Shown: in pieces, positions 23,568-35,585 of the stretch
How the letters are laid out: the number at the start of each line of letters is the position of its first letter
Position numbering within the stretch: position 1 is the stretch's first letter
Assembly (NCBI GenBank): GCA_916700875.1
Contig: CAKAKS010000062.1
Span: 20,406,126 to 20,470,125, forward strand
From: Sebastes aleutianus
Lineage: Eukaryota > Chordata > Actinopteri > Perciformes > Sebastidae
Reading direction: 5' to 3'
Length of the DNA stretch: 64,000 nucleotides
Notes under the pieces: model-generated
What the model was told of the DNA's origin: nothing
Seen by the model: only the letters and a program-made list of their open reading frames with translations
The model's database searches: none
Program-made: the position numbers and the translations under genes

Positions 23568-26500
23568 ATGGCTGCGGAGAGCTGTGATGCTGTGAACATG
23601 GACCCTGACATGGAACTGCTCAGTGACGAGGAACTGGAGAGGTAAAACACATCTAAGGCTGTGATGTCAGCGGCAGAAACACATCTGTAACGAAGCGTTG
23701 TACTGACATGTGTCTTCAAAAGCCCTTAATATGTTAATTTGCTTCGCACATCGCACTGTGGGAAGCTAACTAGCTGCTGTTTAGCTTCATTCTCCTCCGG
23801 GAGCCTTCAGCCTGGTTCTCCTCCTCTCAGCTCCTCTGCTGCTGGATTCCTGGGCTGCACAGTGTAATATCTATAAATCTGTCGTTACCTGCTTTCACAT
23901 TATTGCTGTATTCCCCAGTGTGATCCTAGTTGATGACACCATTCACTGCCTGTGTGGTCGTGATGTAAATACATGAAAGCCTTCCCAGTGAAGGCAGCAG
24001 CATGGTGTCATATGTTCCTGGCTCAGCTTCACAAAATAGCTACGTGTTTGATTGGTGTAGGCTCTTCTGCCACTGCTGTGTTTTCTATGTTTAGCTGGTC
24101 ACATTCCTGGACATGCTCTCTTGACACACATGATTATGAATGATCACCTTCACTCTGACAGTTTAAAGGTGCAGTGTGTAAGATCTGGCTTTTTAAGCCA
24201 AACAAACAGGGGGCAGCATTTCACCATGTAGGCGCTGGGTTTAATCTGTGTCCTCCTCTAACGGCATCAACAGAAGGTTTGTTGATCCGGCAGGGAGTCG
24301 AGGTGGTCCGAGTAGTGATTAGGGATGTCACGAGAACCGATACTTCGGTACCGAGTCGATGCCAAAACTTTTAAAAAAGTGACGGTACTCTTTTTCTACA
24401 GTACCGACGATACCGTACGATGCCTGTAATGGTCGTTGGTAGGGATGTGACAGTGAGGAACATTTTTCCACCGGTTAATAATCTTGTGACACCGGTGTTA
24501 CCGATTACACCGGACATTTTACAAGAAAAGATGACGGTCAATATGTGCAGAGCGCTGACTCTGATCTTTACCGTCGGGTGGTAGCGCTTTTGCTGCGGGG
24601 GGTCTACCTGGCGCTGGTACTCCGTGCACACCGGCTGTGACAGCTCCATCCACCTCGCGGCGATTACCTCATTAATGTTATGGTTCCCTTATGGCATTGA
24701 GATTAAACGTGAAATATTGCCAAATAGGTGCGTTTGCTTTTCGCTTCGACAACAAATGATGACAGACCAGATGCATTCACTGTCAGTATGTAGTGTCTGT
24801 CGTCTGACTATGGATTGATAACATGCCGCTGATACACCAAAATGAACAAAATGGGTCAATTATTTGTATTTATTACTTAAAGGCTACATGCCTCTGTTTT
24901 TTGTAATGTTCAAATGTTTTTAATTAAAGAGTACGTGTTGAATTAAATGGGATTTATTGTTGTTGTTGTTTTTTTACCATGGTATCGAATTGGTATCGAG
25001 AATCAAGGAAATTCACTGGTATTGGTATCGACTACTAGATTTCTGGTACTGTGACATCCCTAGTGATGGCAAGCTTCATGAAGCACTGAAGCTCTCCAGC
25101 AAATTGGTTCGCAAAAAGGGTTCAGTTCACGAGGCTTCATCTGGGCTTCATGTGCACACGAAACCACCTATCGGTCAAAGAGTGCAAAACAGGCAGAAAT
25201 ATTCCAGATATGTGGCAGTGGTTTAAACCTCGGCACAGCACATAACATCACTAGGTTCGGGATCAGATCCCCGGTGCTGGGATTTCTGCTGGCTGAATTT
25301 GAGTTGCTACAGCCGCTAACTGAAGGTCCGTCTCCCAGAGCTGCTTTTCCCGGTGTAGTAGTCACCTGGTGGTGGGGAGGACAAAACGAAAATAGGAGTT
25401 GTTTTCTCATTTCTGCCACTTTGGATTTAATCCAATAAACAAACTATCAAAATATTGTACTATATAAGATATTCACGATTATCCCAATAATGGAAATTCA
25501 CCACGATCAACTTACTGTGAGTGTTTTTTTTATTGCGATACGTGATAAAATCCTATAACTGATGATTGTAAATGTGGATTGTATAGACTCAGTAGTAGAG
25601 GTGAAATGCTGAACCCTATTTGTTTGGAGTATGTGGTCAGATCTTACACATTGCACCTTTTAAAGATCAACGGTCTTACAGTTTAAAGTTTTTTTTTCGC
25701 AGACAAAAAGTTCAGTAATGTGTTTTAAACATACCGAGCCAGTTGAACACCACGTACCTGTATAGCCATGCTCTGTCCATAACTGCACTCATCTGAGTCT
25801 TGTCTGCTAAATTTGCCTTTTTTTGTCTGTCTTTCTGCCCACTTGTACACAGGGAAGCGGATGGCTACAAAGAGCAAGGCAATGCCTTTTATATCAAGAA
25901 GGATTACGCAGAAGCATTCAATTATTACACCAAGGCCATAGGTAATTACCCCTAAATAATCTGAGTCGGTCTTCCTGTTAGTCGATGGGGTTTATATTGA
26001 TTTCTTTCCTGTTTGGGTAAGAAATAAAAGTTTGAATTCTGTCTGTCCTTGATAGGATGTCAATAACTTGTTTGTTATACAGACATGTGTCCGAAGAATG
26101 CAAGTTACTATGGAAACCGGGCAGCCACGCTAATGATGTTGAGTCGGTACAGAGAGGCTTTAGAGGATTCCCAGCAAGCAGTACGACTAGATGACGACTT
26201 CATGAAGGTAGGTTGTGGGAAAAAAAAACGTTATACTTTATTAAAGGGAAAATCTACTCTGGTAATGTCTTACATTGTTACATTTTCAGTCTACATTAAT
26301 ATGCAATTTGTTCTGAGTGTTATTTTTGTTTTGCTGTGTACATTTCCCTCAGCGTACTACTACTAATGCTTTGCTAAATGATTTCTTACATTTTCCAGAA
26401 TGCTGTGGACAATGCCTAACTAACGATTCCTTTCATTGTCGATTAATCTGTCGATTATTTTCTCGATTAATCGATTAGTTTTAGTCTATAAAATGTCATG

Positions 26501-29500
26501 GATGAGTAAAGAAACCAGAAAATGTTCACATTTAAGAAGCTGAAATCAGAGAACTTTATCTTTTTTAAAAAAAATAATAATAATAATTTACTCAAACCAA
26601 TTGATTGATTATCAAAATTGTTCAGGTCTATTTGAAAGTTGACCACTAATCGATTAATCGTTGCAGCTCTATTAATATTAATGGCTTCATAATAGAGTAA
26701 AATTAACTTGGAAGGTGGTTTTTGATTCTAGCGCATAGAAACGTGGGACCTTGAACTTTGAGTGTAGTTGTTTACTACATCGCAGAGATATGTACCTGTT
26801 CAACTTGTAGGAATGACCAATTTTATAGCATTATGATTTTGCCAAAGGGATAAAAAGGTGTAAGTTAGAGCTAGTCATGGTTTAGTTTTTGGTGCCCAAC
26901 TGTTTTCAACCAGGGAATCGAGGGACGTTATCACTTCAGTTTGTGAACTGTAAGTCTTTTACCCACAGGGCCATCTGCGAGAGGGCAAGTGCCACCTGTC
27001 CCTTGGCAATGCTATGGCTGCCAGCCGCTGTTTCCAGAGGGTTCTGGAGCTGGAGCCTGACAACAGCCAGTCCCAGCAGGAGGTGAGCTGACCTCGGATT
27101 GACAGAGCCTGATCCGACAACTTTGGACATGATTATCCACTATCAGATAAGCTTTGGCCGAGCTAGTGCAAATAATGTGAAAAAAGTCTGATACTTAGCG
27201 GTTTAAGAGGAGATCAACTGGAGTTAGTGTTAATTCTCAATGACAAAGCCAGAAGGCAAGTTTTAGGTTATTCACAGAAGTGCTGCAGCTTGCACTGACC
27301 TAGTTTTACAAGCATTAAGCAAGGCACGGAAGAGAGGCCAGTGGTAGCTGTAAAGCAACTACAAGTCTTTGAAATGATCACTGAACACCACAAATTCATT
27401 TCAGCTGAAGAATGCAGAATCCATCCTTGAATATGAGAGAATGGCAGAGATTGGATTTGAGAAGAGGGACTTCAGGATGGTAAGCTATACAGTGGTTACA
27501 GTCTTATTTCATTTTGATAGTTGTGTGGTATGTCACCAGTAACTTCAGGTGTGCTGTGGTTGTCTCTAGGTTGTATTCTGCATGGACCGTGCCTTGGAGT
27601 CTGCCGCAGCCTGTCACAGGTTCAAGATCCTGAAGGCAGAGTGCTTAGCCCTGCTGGGACGCTATCCTGAGGCTCAGTCTGTAGCCAGGTAAGACCGCAT
27701 GTTTGAAAAATACTTGGCGATTCACTTATTTAACTGACATTATTTGAATTTGTCACACTGACTACGTTTACATGCACAAAATATTTTTTTTCCCTTATTC
27801 AGAAAAAAAACAACAATATTCCTACTAAGCTGTTAACACGGCTAATGAAAATGATTATTCCACTAATATTCCCATTTATATGCAGCCGTGCATACTCCGA
27901 TTAACGTAACCGGTGGCGGACTGGTTCGACTGCGAAAACAGCCTCTCTCTTTCATTCCTTCTTGAAAAGGTTGACGTTGCGATATTTGCGCCTATCCAAA
28001 AACCTGTTGATATCCAAGTCTTTCATAATTTTAAAAGTAGGAGTGTTTTATGCTTCTGACCAGAAATGTGGGCTGCTCTTTTTGTCATGCATCTCTGCAA
28101 ACGGTTTGTGTACAACGCACAAAGCTGGCCGTACACAGACGCGAGGCCGTGAGTTGCAAACTGCCGTAAAAACTCCAATTGACACGTATTCTGAATGTGC
28201 TGTAATGTCCAAAGAATGCTCCTAAAACCTGAATAATATCGGCATATCCCACATGTCTTAATTGGAAAATGCTCTATTCGGAATAGGGCCTAATTCAGAC
28301 TATTCAAACACAATATGCTGTTTACATGACCCGCTTAAAATTCGAAATATTGTCATATTTGGAATAATACTGGAACATTAGTGTGCATGTAAACATAGTC
28401 AAATAGCGCAGTGTGAAAGCAGAATAAGACACAGGGGTGTGCATGTTCCATAGCATGCCATACCAACCTGACGAAGCTCTCATGACATATTTATGAAATG
28501 CTTATCAGTCAGACACAATAGATGAGTAATCTTGTATCCCAGAGCTGTGCAGAAACAGGAAAATCATAATATATGAAAGAAGTAATGTAAAATGTACAAA
28601 TCTGTAAAAGTAAGATGCTTCTATAGAGCCAGAATAATGTTATTAAATGTTATTAAATGCTCTGACCGCTCCACGTTTACTGTGATTTCTTGAGATGACT
28701 CATCTAAGTGAATACAAGTGTGCCAGATTGCTGAAATCTGTGGGTCTTCACACCTGGTGGGTTTAAAAACTATATGCACAACTTTGTGTTTATATAAGTT
28801 GGAAACTTAAAAGTGTAAGCTTGTTCTCAAATTCACAATTACAGCGCCTGAAATATGGCACATTCCTAGAATTGACCACTCCAGCTTGTTAAGTTGCCTG
28901 CAGGAACTGTGTGGAGGTTGCTCTGTTTTCAGAGAGGTCAGAGTCAATCTCACAATCTAAAGCTGGTAATTAATTTGGCTGGTGCTCTGCTTCAATTATG
29001 GATACGTCTGTTCCCCCATTTACCATCAGTTGCTGCTACACCACTGCGTCCTTGTAAACTGTCTCATCACTGCAGGGAAGCAACAGTTTACTGCAGTTTT
29101 CAGATGTGAACTAAACCTTAAATAAGATGACACAAAATGCCATATTTTCTAAATGATTTCTCTTTTTTATATGTCTGCTTTCCTCTGGCATTAATATTCA
29201 GTATTTGTTCCTGTTTAGTGATATTCTGAGAATGGACTCCACTAATGCAGATGCACTGTACGTGCGTGGTCTTTGTCTGTACTACGAGGACTGCATTGAC
29301 AAGGCTGTCCAGTTCTTTGTCCAGGCCCTGCGTATGGCTCCTGACCACGACAAGGCTCGGCTCGCATGCAGAGTGAGTAATTCAGTAGATGAGAGTTTTA
29401 TAAATCAAATAAATTCCTATAAAAGCAACCATTACATTTATGTCTTATGCCTTCCTCCAAAAGGGGCTGTTAACTTAGGAGTTTGGCAGAGGAAAATACA

Positions 29501-32500
29501 ATATTGTCTCGTCTATTTTCTGTGTGATTGACATGCTGTTAAGGTTGTCTTATGTTTTGTCTTTCTAGAACGCCAAAGCACTAAAAGCCAAGAAGGAGGA
29601 GGGGAACAAGGCCTTCAAGGAGGGAAACTATGAGGCAGCCTATGAGCTGTACTCTGAGGCACTAACAATAGACCCCAACAACATCAAGACTAATGCCAAG
29701 CTGTTCTGTAATAGGGCCACTGTTGGATCTAAGGTAAGGAAGAGACGCCACTGGTAGCATCAACATCTGACAAGTTGTTCTGGGTGGTCAACTGTAAAAA
29801 GAAGTCCCACTGGACAAAAAAACACTAACACCCACTAACACCTGTCATTTCTCTTAAGTGGGAAAGGTTACATTCGGCATTCATTCCCTCTGACAGTATG
29901 AAGTGTTTTGGCATATTGTACTTTCCTCTGTCACATCCAGAGATCTAGGCCACTACTTTTCTCTCTCCGCCTCGCATGGTCACACTTTTTTCTTTTTCTT
30001 TGAAAGCTGAAGAAACTAGAACAGGCCATTGAAGACTGCACGAAGGCCATTAAACTGGATGAGACCTACATCAAGGCCTATTTACGGAGAGCACAGTGGT
30101 ATGTCCCAGCTTTTCTGAACTTGGTTCTTAATAGAGATAGTAAGTTCTTTTGTGTTTGGTTTTCAGACTTGAACAAACAGAGGACAGCATCATTATCTGA
30201 AAAACAATAACAGAGTTGTGTATACTGTGCTGCAGCTACATGGACACAGAGCAGTATGAAGAGGCAGTGCGAGATTATGAGAAGGTTTACCAGACAGAGA
30301 AGACAAAAGGTGAGAATCAGACTCCTCTCACACAGCTTTCAGCAGGGATATTTCCTCCTTATTCTGCTTTATTGTTCCGTCTTTCTTTTTATTCTGTAGA
30401 ACACAAGCACTTTCTGAAACATGCCCAGCTGGAGTTGAAGAAAAGCAAGCGGAAAGATTACTACAAAGTGCTTGGGGTGAATAAGAACGCCACAGAAGAT
30501 GAGATCAAGAAAGCGTACCGCAAACGGGCGCTGTTACATCACCCAGGTGCTTAACTGAACAGAAAATACCCTCTAACAATAAAGCAATCATTGTGCAATT
30601 CTACATAATACTGTATACTAGGGCTGTGCAATTAATCACATTTCAATTACGATTTCGGCTTCTAACAATTCTAAACAATATAATCAACGATTATTGTGCC
30701 GTATTCCATTTCGCAATGACGCCCTCGTTTTGTCTTGTGTCATAAATCCAGCGCACCCCTTTCCTTTACAGCTGTGCGCTTTCACCCCACTCAGCGGTGG
30801 CCGCTTGGTGTGGGAGGATTCCCTCGTGGGAACTCTCCCCAGCTGGCTGGCCCTCGCCGGACGTATTTCCTCAGTAGTGATGCGCCACGACCGGCTCTAG
30901 GTCGGCTTGGAAAGGCTCAGGGTGAAGGTGGTGCTTTACAGCACCCTTCGCCCGGACCTCGCCGCTTAGTGATCGCTGTGCCCTCTCTCCCTGCGGGGAG
31001 GGATGGAGCCCCATGCTCCCAGCGCAACTATCAACCGGGACAGATTGTCCTCAGTGCGGCTTGAAACACGGACCCTGTCTCGTTTACCATGCTTTATGGT
31101 TGTGACTTTTCATCACCATTCATATTTATACAACCAATGTGTTTATGATTAAATTGTTTACTAGAGCACAAAGTTCTTCAGACACCGAGCCTCTTAATTT
31201 GGCTCTCAAAGTGCACCAGATTGATGCACTTAACTTTAAAATGTAGCCTACTAAATGTTCTAAATGCATGATGAAGTCAATGAGTAATCATGTTAAATAA
31301 TCATGGTTTCAGTATTGACCAAAAACAATTTTTATTTATAATCGAGCAGCCCTACTGTATACTACTCTCCCTCAGCCCAAATGACCTGTGTGGTGTTTTT
31401 CCCTCTCCTTCCTGTCAGACCGTCACAGCGGAGCTAGTCCTGAGTTGCAGAAGGAAGAGGAGAAGAAGTTTAAGGAGGTGGGCGAGGCTTTCAGCGTGCT
31501 TTCAGACCAAAAGAAGAAGTCTCGCTATGACAGCGGTCAGGATCTGGAGGATGACGGCATGAACATGGGAGGTGAGCACCTGGGAAAGCTTTGGATGTGG
31601 GGAGGGTCTCAAGGGTAACCAAGGCTATAATAGTTTTGAATTTTAAATTGTTTTTTATTTCATTTTAGTTTAGTTTTAGTTAGTTTTCAGAGTGTGTTTG
31701 CTAATTTTAGTTTAGTTTCAGTTTTTCAGAAAGGTTTTTAGTGAAGCGATTGCGGCGTAGCTCCATATCCTGGAAGATCTAGTCCATTCAGTTTCTGTGG
31801 TTCAAAGTCACGAGAGTTGACATAAATTCATGCTGTCTCCTTTTTTGGGTAGCAATATATTATAGCTAAAAAAACTAAAACTTAATATGTATTACGTACT
31901 TGTATTTACGTTCATTTGTATTTAATTTTTATTAGGTTTTTAACCAGGCAATATCGTTTCAGTTTAGTTTTTCGTAAAAGGTATAGCTTTTATTTAGTTT
32001 TAGTTTAGTAAAAATATTTTCACTACTTATATTTGTTTTTGTTTACTATAATAACACTGGGCTGAACAGATAAGAGCTGCAACGATTAATTGATTAATCA
32101 ATTAGTTGTCAACTATTAAATTAATAGCCAACTATTTTGATAATCGCTTTGAGTATTTTTTTTAAGTAAAAAAGTCAAAATTCTGATTCCAGCTTCTTAA
32201 ATGAGATTTTTTTGGTTTCTTTACGCCTCTATGACAGTAAACTGAATGTCTTTTATTTGTGGACAAAACAAGACATTTGATGACGTCATCTTGGGCTTTG
32301 GGAAACACTGATCGACATTTTTCATCATTTTCTGACATTTTATAGACCAAACAACTAATCGATTAATCAAGTAAATAATCGACAGATTAATCAACAATGA
32401 AAATAATCGTTAGTTGCAGCCCTAGGACAGATAAAAGTACAAGTCACGTCTACGATAATGAACCATCTTTTTATTATGAAACAGCTGTTGTGTTTATGAT

Positions 32501-32736
32501 GAGACTGTTCTCGCATGCATTTCGTCTCCAGCAGATTTTGATGCCAACAACATTTTCAAGGCATTCTTTGGAGGCCCAGGAGGTTTTAGTTTTGAAGGTA
32601 ATTCATGTATGTATACAAAAAACTTTTTTACCTTCAACCATTCGCCGTTCATATTTTTTAAATACATCAGTTATTGACTTGTTTATTGTTTGTTTCAGCG
32701 TCTGGACCAGGAAATTTCTTCTTCCAGTTTGGTTAA
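23568..32736 (+). CDS. dnajc7: DnaJ homolog subfamily C member 7 (TPR2)
   Basis: Fourteen coding exons: 23568-23641, 25853-25941, 26083-26207, 26969-27082, 27405-27479, 27570-27688, 29219-29372, 29569-29733, 30007-30098, 30236-30309, 30400-30546, 31419-31571, 32535-32597 and 32699-32736. They join in frame to 493 residues (human 494). It is a cytosolic and nuclear co-chaperone that binds HSP70 and HSP90 through TPR domains and stimulates HSP70 ATPase, helping to recycle clients such as steroid receptors. Visible: tandem TPR repeats from about residue 25 to 365 (e.g. GNRAATLMMLSRYREAL, NRATVGSKLKKLEQAIEDC) and a C-terminal J domain from KDYYKVLGV with HPD at 408-410, split across the exon 11/12 junction. 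The C terminus is Gly/Phe-rich, ending GNFFFQFG. Introns hold many MITEs and a 28S rRNA fragment. Divergent from NKIRAS2. Confidence 0.96.
24167..25659. mobile_element. TTAA-flanked MITE interrupted by a second element
   Basis: Left end AGGTGCAGTGTGTAAGATCT, right end AGATCTTACACATTGCACCTT, each bordered by TTAA (24163-24166, 25660-25663). The centre is taken up by the element at about 24320-25060. In DNAJC7 intron 1. Confidence 0.75.
24320..25060. mobile_element. hAT-like MITE nested in a TTAA element
   Basis: Left end TAGGGATGTCACGAGAACCG, right end TTCTGGTACTGTGACATCCC. The 7-mer tagtgat lies on both sides (24313-24319, 25061-25067). Near 24441 the string tagggatgtgacagtgagg repeats the terminus, suggesting a further related insertion inside. 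Confidence 0.6.
26412..26671. mobile_element. hAT-like MITE, family B, copy 1
   Basis: Pattern aactaacgatt...cgattaatcgattagtt on the left and cgattaatcgttgcagctcta on the right, with an interior of the gaaaccagaaaatgttcaca type seen in other copies. In DNAJC7 intron 3; target duplication not clear. Confidence 0.65.
27760..28400. mobile_element. MITE with cgtttacatgcac inverted ends
   Basis: Ends gactacgtttacatgcac (27760-27777) and gtgcatgtaaacatagtc (28383-28400) are inverted matches with one difference. About 641 bp, no transposase. The interior (gatatccaagtctttcataa, gaccagaaatgtgggc) is shared, inverted, with the centre of the family A element at 6154-6767. In DNAJC7 intron 6. Confidence 0.7.
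28401..29218. other. DNAJC7 intron 6, right part, nothing recognised
   Basis: AT-rich intron sequence between the MITE and exon 7; no inverted ends, coding signal or RNA gene seen. Confidence 0.35.
30619..31354. mobile_element. hAT-like MITE with perfect 8-bp target duplication, carrying rDNA
   Basis: Left end TAGGGCTGTGCAATTAATC, right end ATAATCGAGCAGCCCTA. The flanking repeats ctgtatac (30611-30618) and ctgtatac (31355-31362) are identical, so this is a clean hAT-type insertion in DNAJC7 intron 11. The outer parts are AT-rich MITE sequence; the centre (about 30772-31075) is a GC-rich fragment of 28S rRNA. Confidence 0.88.
30772..31075 (+). pseudogene. 28S rRNA fragment (D2 expansion region), decayed
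   Basis: Strings such as gtgcgctttcaccccactca, cgaccggctctaggtcgg, cttggaaaggctcagggtga, ctctctccctgcggggaggg and cttgaaacacggacc follow in the order of the vertebrate large-subunit rRNA D2 expansion segment, from its 5' half to the conserved motif at its 3' edge. Many CpG positions have become TG or CA, as expected for an old methylated copy. It is far too short for a functional gene and lies wholly inside the hAT-like element. Identification is from memory of 28S sequences, not a search. Confidence 0.82.
32072..32424. mobile_element. hAT-like MITE, family B, copy 2
   Basis: Left end AGAGCTGCAACGATTAATTG, right end AATCGTTAGTTGCAGCCCTA. 8-bp flanks gaacagat (32064-32071) and ggacagat (32425-32432), one mismatch. 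In DNAJC7 intron 12, 110 bases before exon 13. Confidence 0.82.
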
Positions 32737-34045
32737 CTGGAGGATTCGTCTACCTAAACAGTTACTACATCAGGACTTTTCAACAATGTCAACCCCCCAA
32801 CCCTCCATCCATATTTAATGACTGACTGATTGCAAGTCAGATTCCTGTCTATGCCATTGACTGAATGAATGCAACCCAATGACCACATGCAACATATGAC
32901 GTAAAGCCCGTATAGCAAAGGACACCAAAACGGCACAGATTGAGTTGATAGCATTACTGATTTAGGATTTGGTTTTCTTCCTCTCAGAAGGAAACAAACT
33001 TTAAAGTCAGTAATGGCTAGCAACCGTGGTCCAAATATTTCCTGGGTTTTTGAGATAGCAGAGATTGCGCAGCTATTGTATCCGAGCTTTTAGGGATCCA
33101 TGCAGGAAGTGACATCCTGGGGAAAACTCTTGAGATGCGACTGAGCATTGAGCAAGCTATTATTCGGCTCGTCTTGCCTTACTGCTGAGGGGGCATCCTC
33201 TGCATGAAAGTTAATAACTTGCTTAATGATTTCTGAAGGAAATCACTTAGCAAGCGGCGCCTTTCCCCCGTTGAAGAATCTGTCAGACAGACTGTCGGCT
33301 GCTACGAATTCGCACTGAAAACTGCCTCCTTGTCATAAGCCAATAGGAGCACTTGAGCATTTTTTTAAATTCACAGCTGGAGGCTGGAGCCTAGAGTTAC
33401 ACTTACAGTACAGCTGAAGCACAGTAGAAAGATGGCAGTGGAGACAGCTGTGCTGGCTTTGTTGCCAGCAAAGTCCCCCTCCTCCTCTTGTTGTCACAAG
33501 TTTTATGTTTGATGTTGCCATTCACAGATTGCTGCATTGTACATTTTACTGGAATGTAAAGTGTTAATTTGTGATCGTTTTTTTCCATTTTTTTTATTTT
33601 GATATGTATATTTATTGTAAATTTGCTGTCTGATAGAACCATCTGTGTAAGATGAGGACGCCTTTCTGTTATGTAAAACGTTTATGAGCATCCTTTTGAC
33701 TCAAATTCAGGAAGATGATAGTTTTGCTTGGTCTGCATGAAATTGATTATGCTCTGTGTGTTCCTTGACTGTGATGCAAGCTGTCTAATGTTACTCCATG
33801 CAACAGATAAACAGAACAAATAGGATGTGTTTATTGTCTGAGAAAGACATTGGTTGATGATGGATACCTGGTAATGTTCTCTTTACTTCCTGATGAGTGT
33901 GCTGTTCTCTTGGTGGACTAAATGAAGAAAAAGAAAAGCGTCCTCATCTTTGCTCTCATTGTTTTTTGCCCTTATGGTGAAACCATCCTCTCTTTATCCT
34001 TGAAAAGTACCAGCCTTGTCAATAAAGTTGGCCTCTGGGTTTCCC
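32737..34045 (+). other. DNAJC7 3' UTR
   Basis: Sequence from the TAA to just past the AATAAA at 34021-34026 has no coding potential; it fits a 1.3-kb 3' UTR. Minus-strand open frames here are unsupported. Confidence 0.6.
34021..34026 (+). terminator. DNAJC7 polyadenylation signal
   Basis: AATAAA followed by a GT/T-rich stretch (gttggcctctgggttt, then tgttgttttatttcg). Confidence 0.65.
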
Positions 34046-34351
34046 CTACATTGTTGTTTTATTTCGTTTTAGTGGCATAGTATTAATAATTCTATAAATA
34101 TTCATACTATTTGATAATAAGGTTGTAATCATAATGGAAACTGTGTTTTTAAACAGAACTGGAGAGTTGTAATCAGGGTCTGAAATTAACCTTTTTCCTC
34201 GCACTGAACATTTCTACCGGTCACTCATTTTCTTTTCTCTGCCACTTCTGAAATCTAGGTAGAACGCTTTAACATTGTAAACACTGACTCAGGTGTACCA
34301 GATTGTAGAATTATGGAATATATCATGTGACCTTAATCCATGAGTATATTT

Positions 34352-34969
34352 GGTAACACTTAATTTTACAGGTCCGCTAATTTCATAGTAATTAGGTGAT
34401 AATTAGCAAGTAACCTATTTGAAATTTCTTTGGAATAACTGCCAAATTACCCCAATATTTACCTCAAAATTTATCAAAAATTACTTTATTATAAACATGA
34501 TTCAATAAGTATATGCTAAAATAGTATATAATCGTTAAAATAAGGCCCTTAGACCCTGTTTTTATTGGAGTTGGAAAACCAAAAGTAATAGAAGACACTT
34601 CTGATCAGCAAAAATCTCACTATAGTGTGACTTATTGTCTACACAAATGTAACCTGGTAGCTGACGTCATGATTCGGGGGAGTTTTTAAAGAAATTTCAA
34701 AGAAGTTATTTGCTAACTATTTTCTATTTACCAGCAGACAGGGAATTAAAGTATGTCAATTAACTTTGTATTCTTTTCCTGGAAATGTATTAAATAAATG
34801 ACCAGCTATTAAGAAATAGCGCAATATAATTATTAAATAATGTTTATAATAAAGTCATTTTCAATAAATTTATAGGTAAATATTGGTTTAATTTGGCAGT
34901 AATTCCAAAGAAATTTCAAATAGGTTACTTGCTAATTATCACCTAATTACAATGAATGATGTGTTACCA
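34352..34969. mobile_element. Foldback element with long (>100 bp) inverted arms
   Basis: The left arm (about 34375-34500) contains taattaggtgataattagc, aagtaacctatttgaaattt and ctttattataaac. The right arm (about 34846-34955) is its reverse complement with few differences. Outer ends are ggtaacac on the left and gtgttacc on the right. The central ~340 bp are AT-rich. No coding capacity. Between DNAJC7 and ODAD4. Confidence 0.8.
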
Positions 34970-34989
34970 ACATGATGTGTTACCATATA

Positions 34990-35290
34990 TTTAATTTAAG
35001 ATAAAATAGAACTTTATTAATCCCGAAGGAAATTCTTGTGCAAGAGATTGCGCAAAAATACAACAACATTACAACAAGTTCAAGTGTATAAAATACAAGT
35101 GTATAAAATAAAAAAATACTATTTCTAGCACCAGTGCCTAATAGAATAACAATAAAGTAAGATACATTTAGTAAAATGAGTAAATAAGATAAGATAAGTA
35201 AAATAAAAAAAGATAAAGTAGGCTAACAAACAGAAAAATAAGTAATATTGCACATGTTGGACATTAATATTGCACACAATACATTTAGGC
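34990..35290. repeat. Retroposon-tail-like repeat
   Basis: Begins ataagataaaatagaacttt then attaatcccgaaggaaattc, a string common to 3' tails of fish non-LTR retroposons, and continues AT-rich with short direct repeats (acaagtgtataaaata twice). Confidence 0.45.
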
Positions 35291-35495
35291 TTTAGAATTG
35301 CTTTTTAAAAATAATATTTCTTAATATAAGGAAAACCTGTCTGGCATGCTGGCAGGTGACCTAAAATGTTCACGTGCCACAGCCAACATTTACCGTTATT
35401 TATTTGGCAGGTGGCAGGTGATCATTTCATTCCCTGGTTGTACCACGTGGGTCGAGCAGAAGATGGTGCTGTTTCCAGCTCAGTTTGTTAGTGTG

Positions 35496-35537
35496 GTTGC
35501 TAGGATACCAGTTGACTGGAGATGCTGCTGTGTTTAC
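35496..35537. promoter_or_regulatory. X-box-like and forkhead sites upstream of ODAD4
   Basis: gttgctaggatac (35496-35508) resembles an imperfect RFX X-box (GTTGCC..GG.AAC type), and tgtttac (35531-35537) is a forkhead core matching FOXJ1 sites. Both lie within 90 bases of the ODAD4 ATG. RFX and FOXJ1 control motile-cilia genes, so the pair fits the gene, but single short matches are weak evidence. Confidence 0.4.
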
Positions 35538-35585
35538 ATCTAGCTAGATAGATAACACCTTATGAGCCAAAAGTTCGCCTAAAAA

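Noticed and set aside
30735..31064. 109-codon open frame in DNAJC7 intron 11
   Set aside because: It is a translation of the 28S rRNA fragment.
32397..32825. 142-codon open frame across the last DNAJC7 exons
   Set aside because: Starts in a MITE and reads exons 13-14 of DNAJC7 in the wrong frame.
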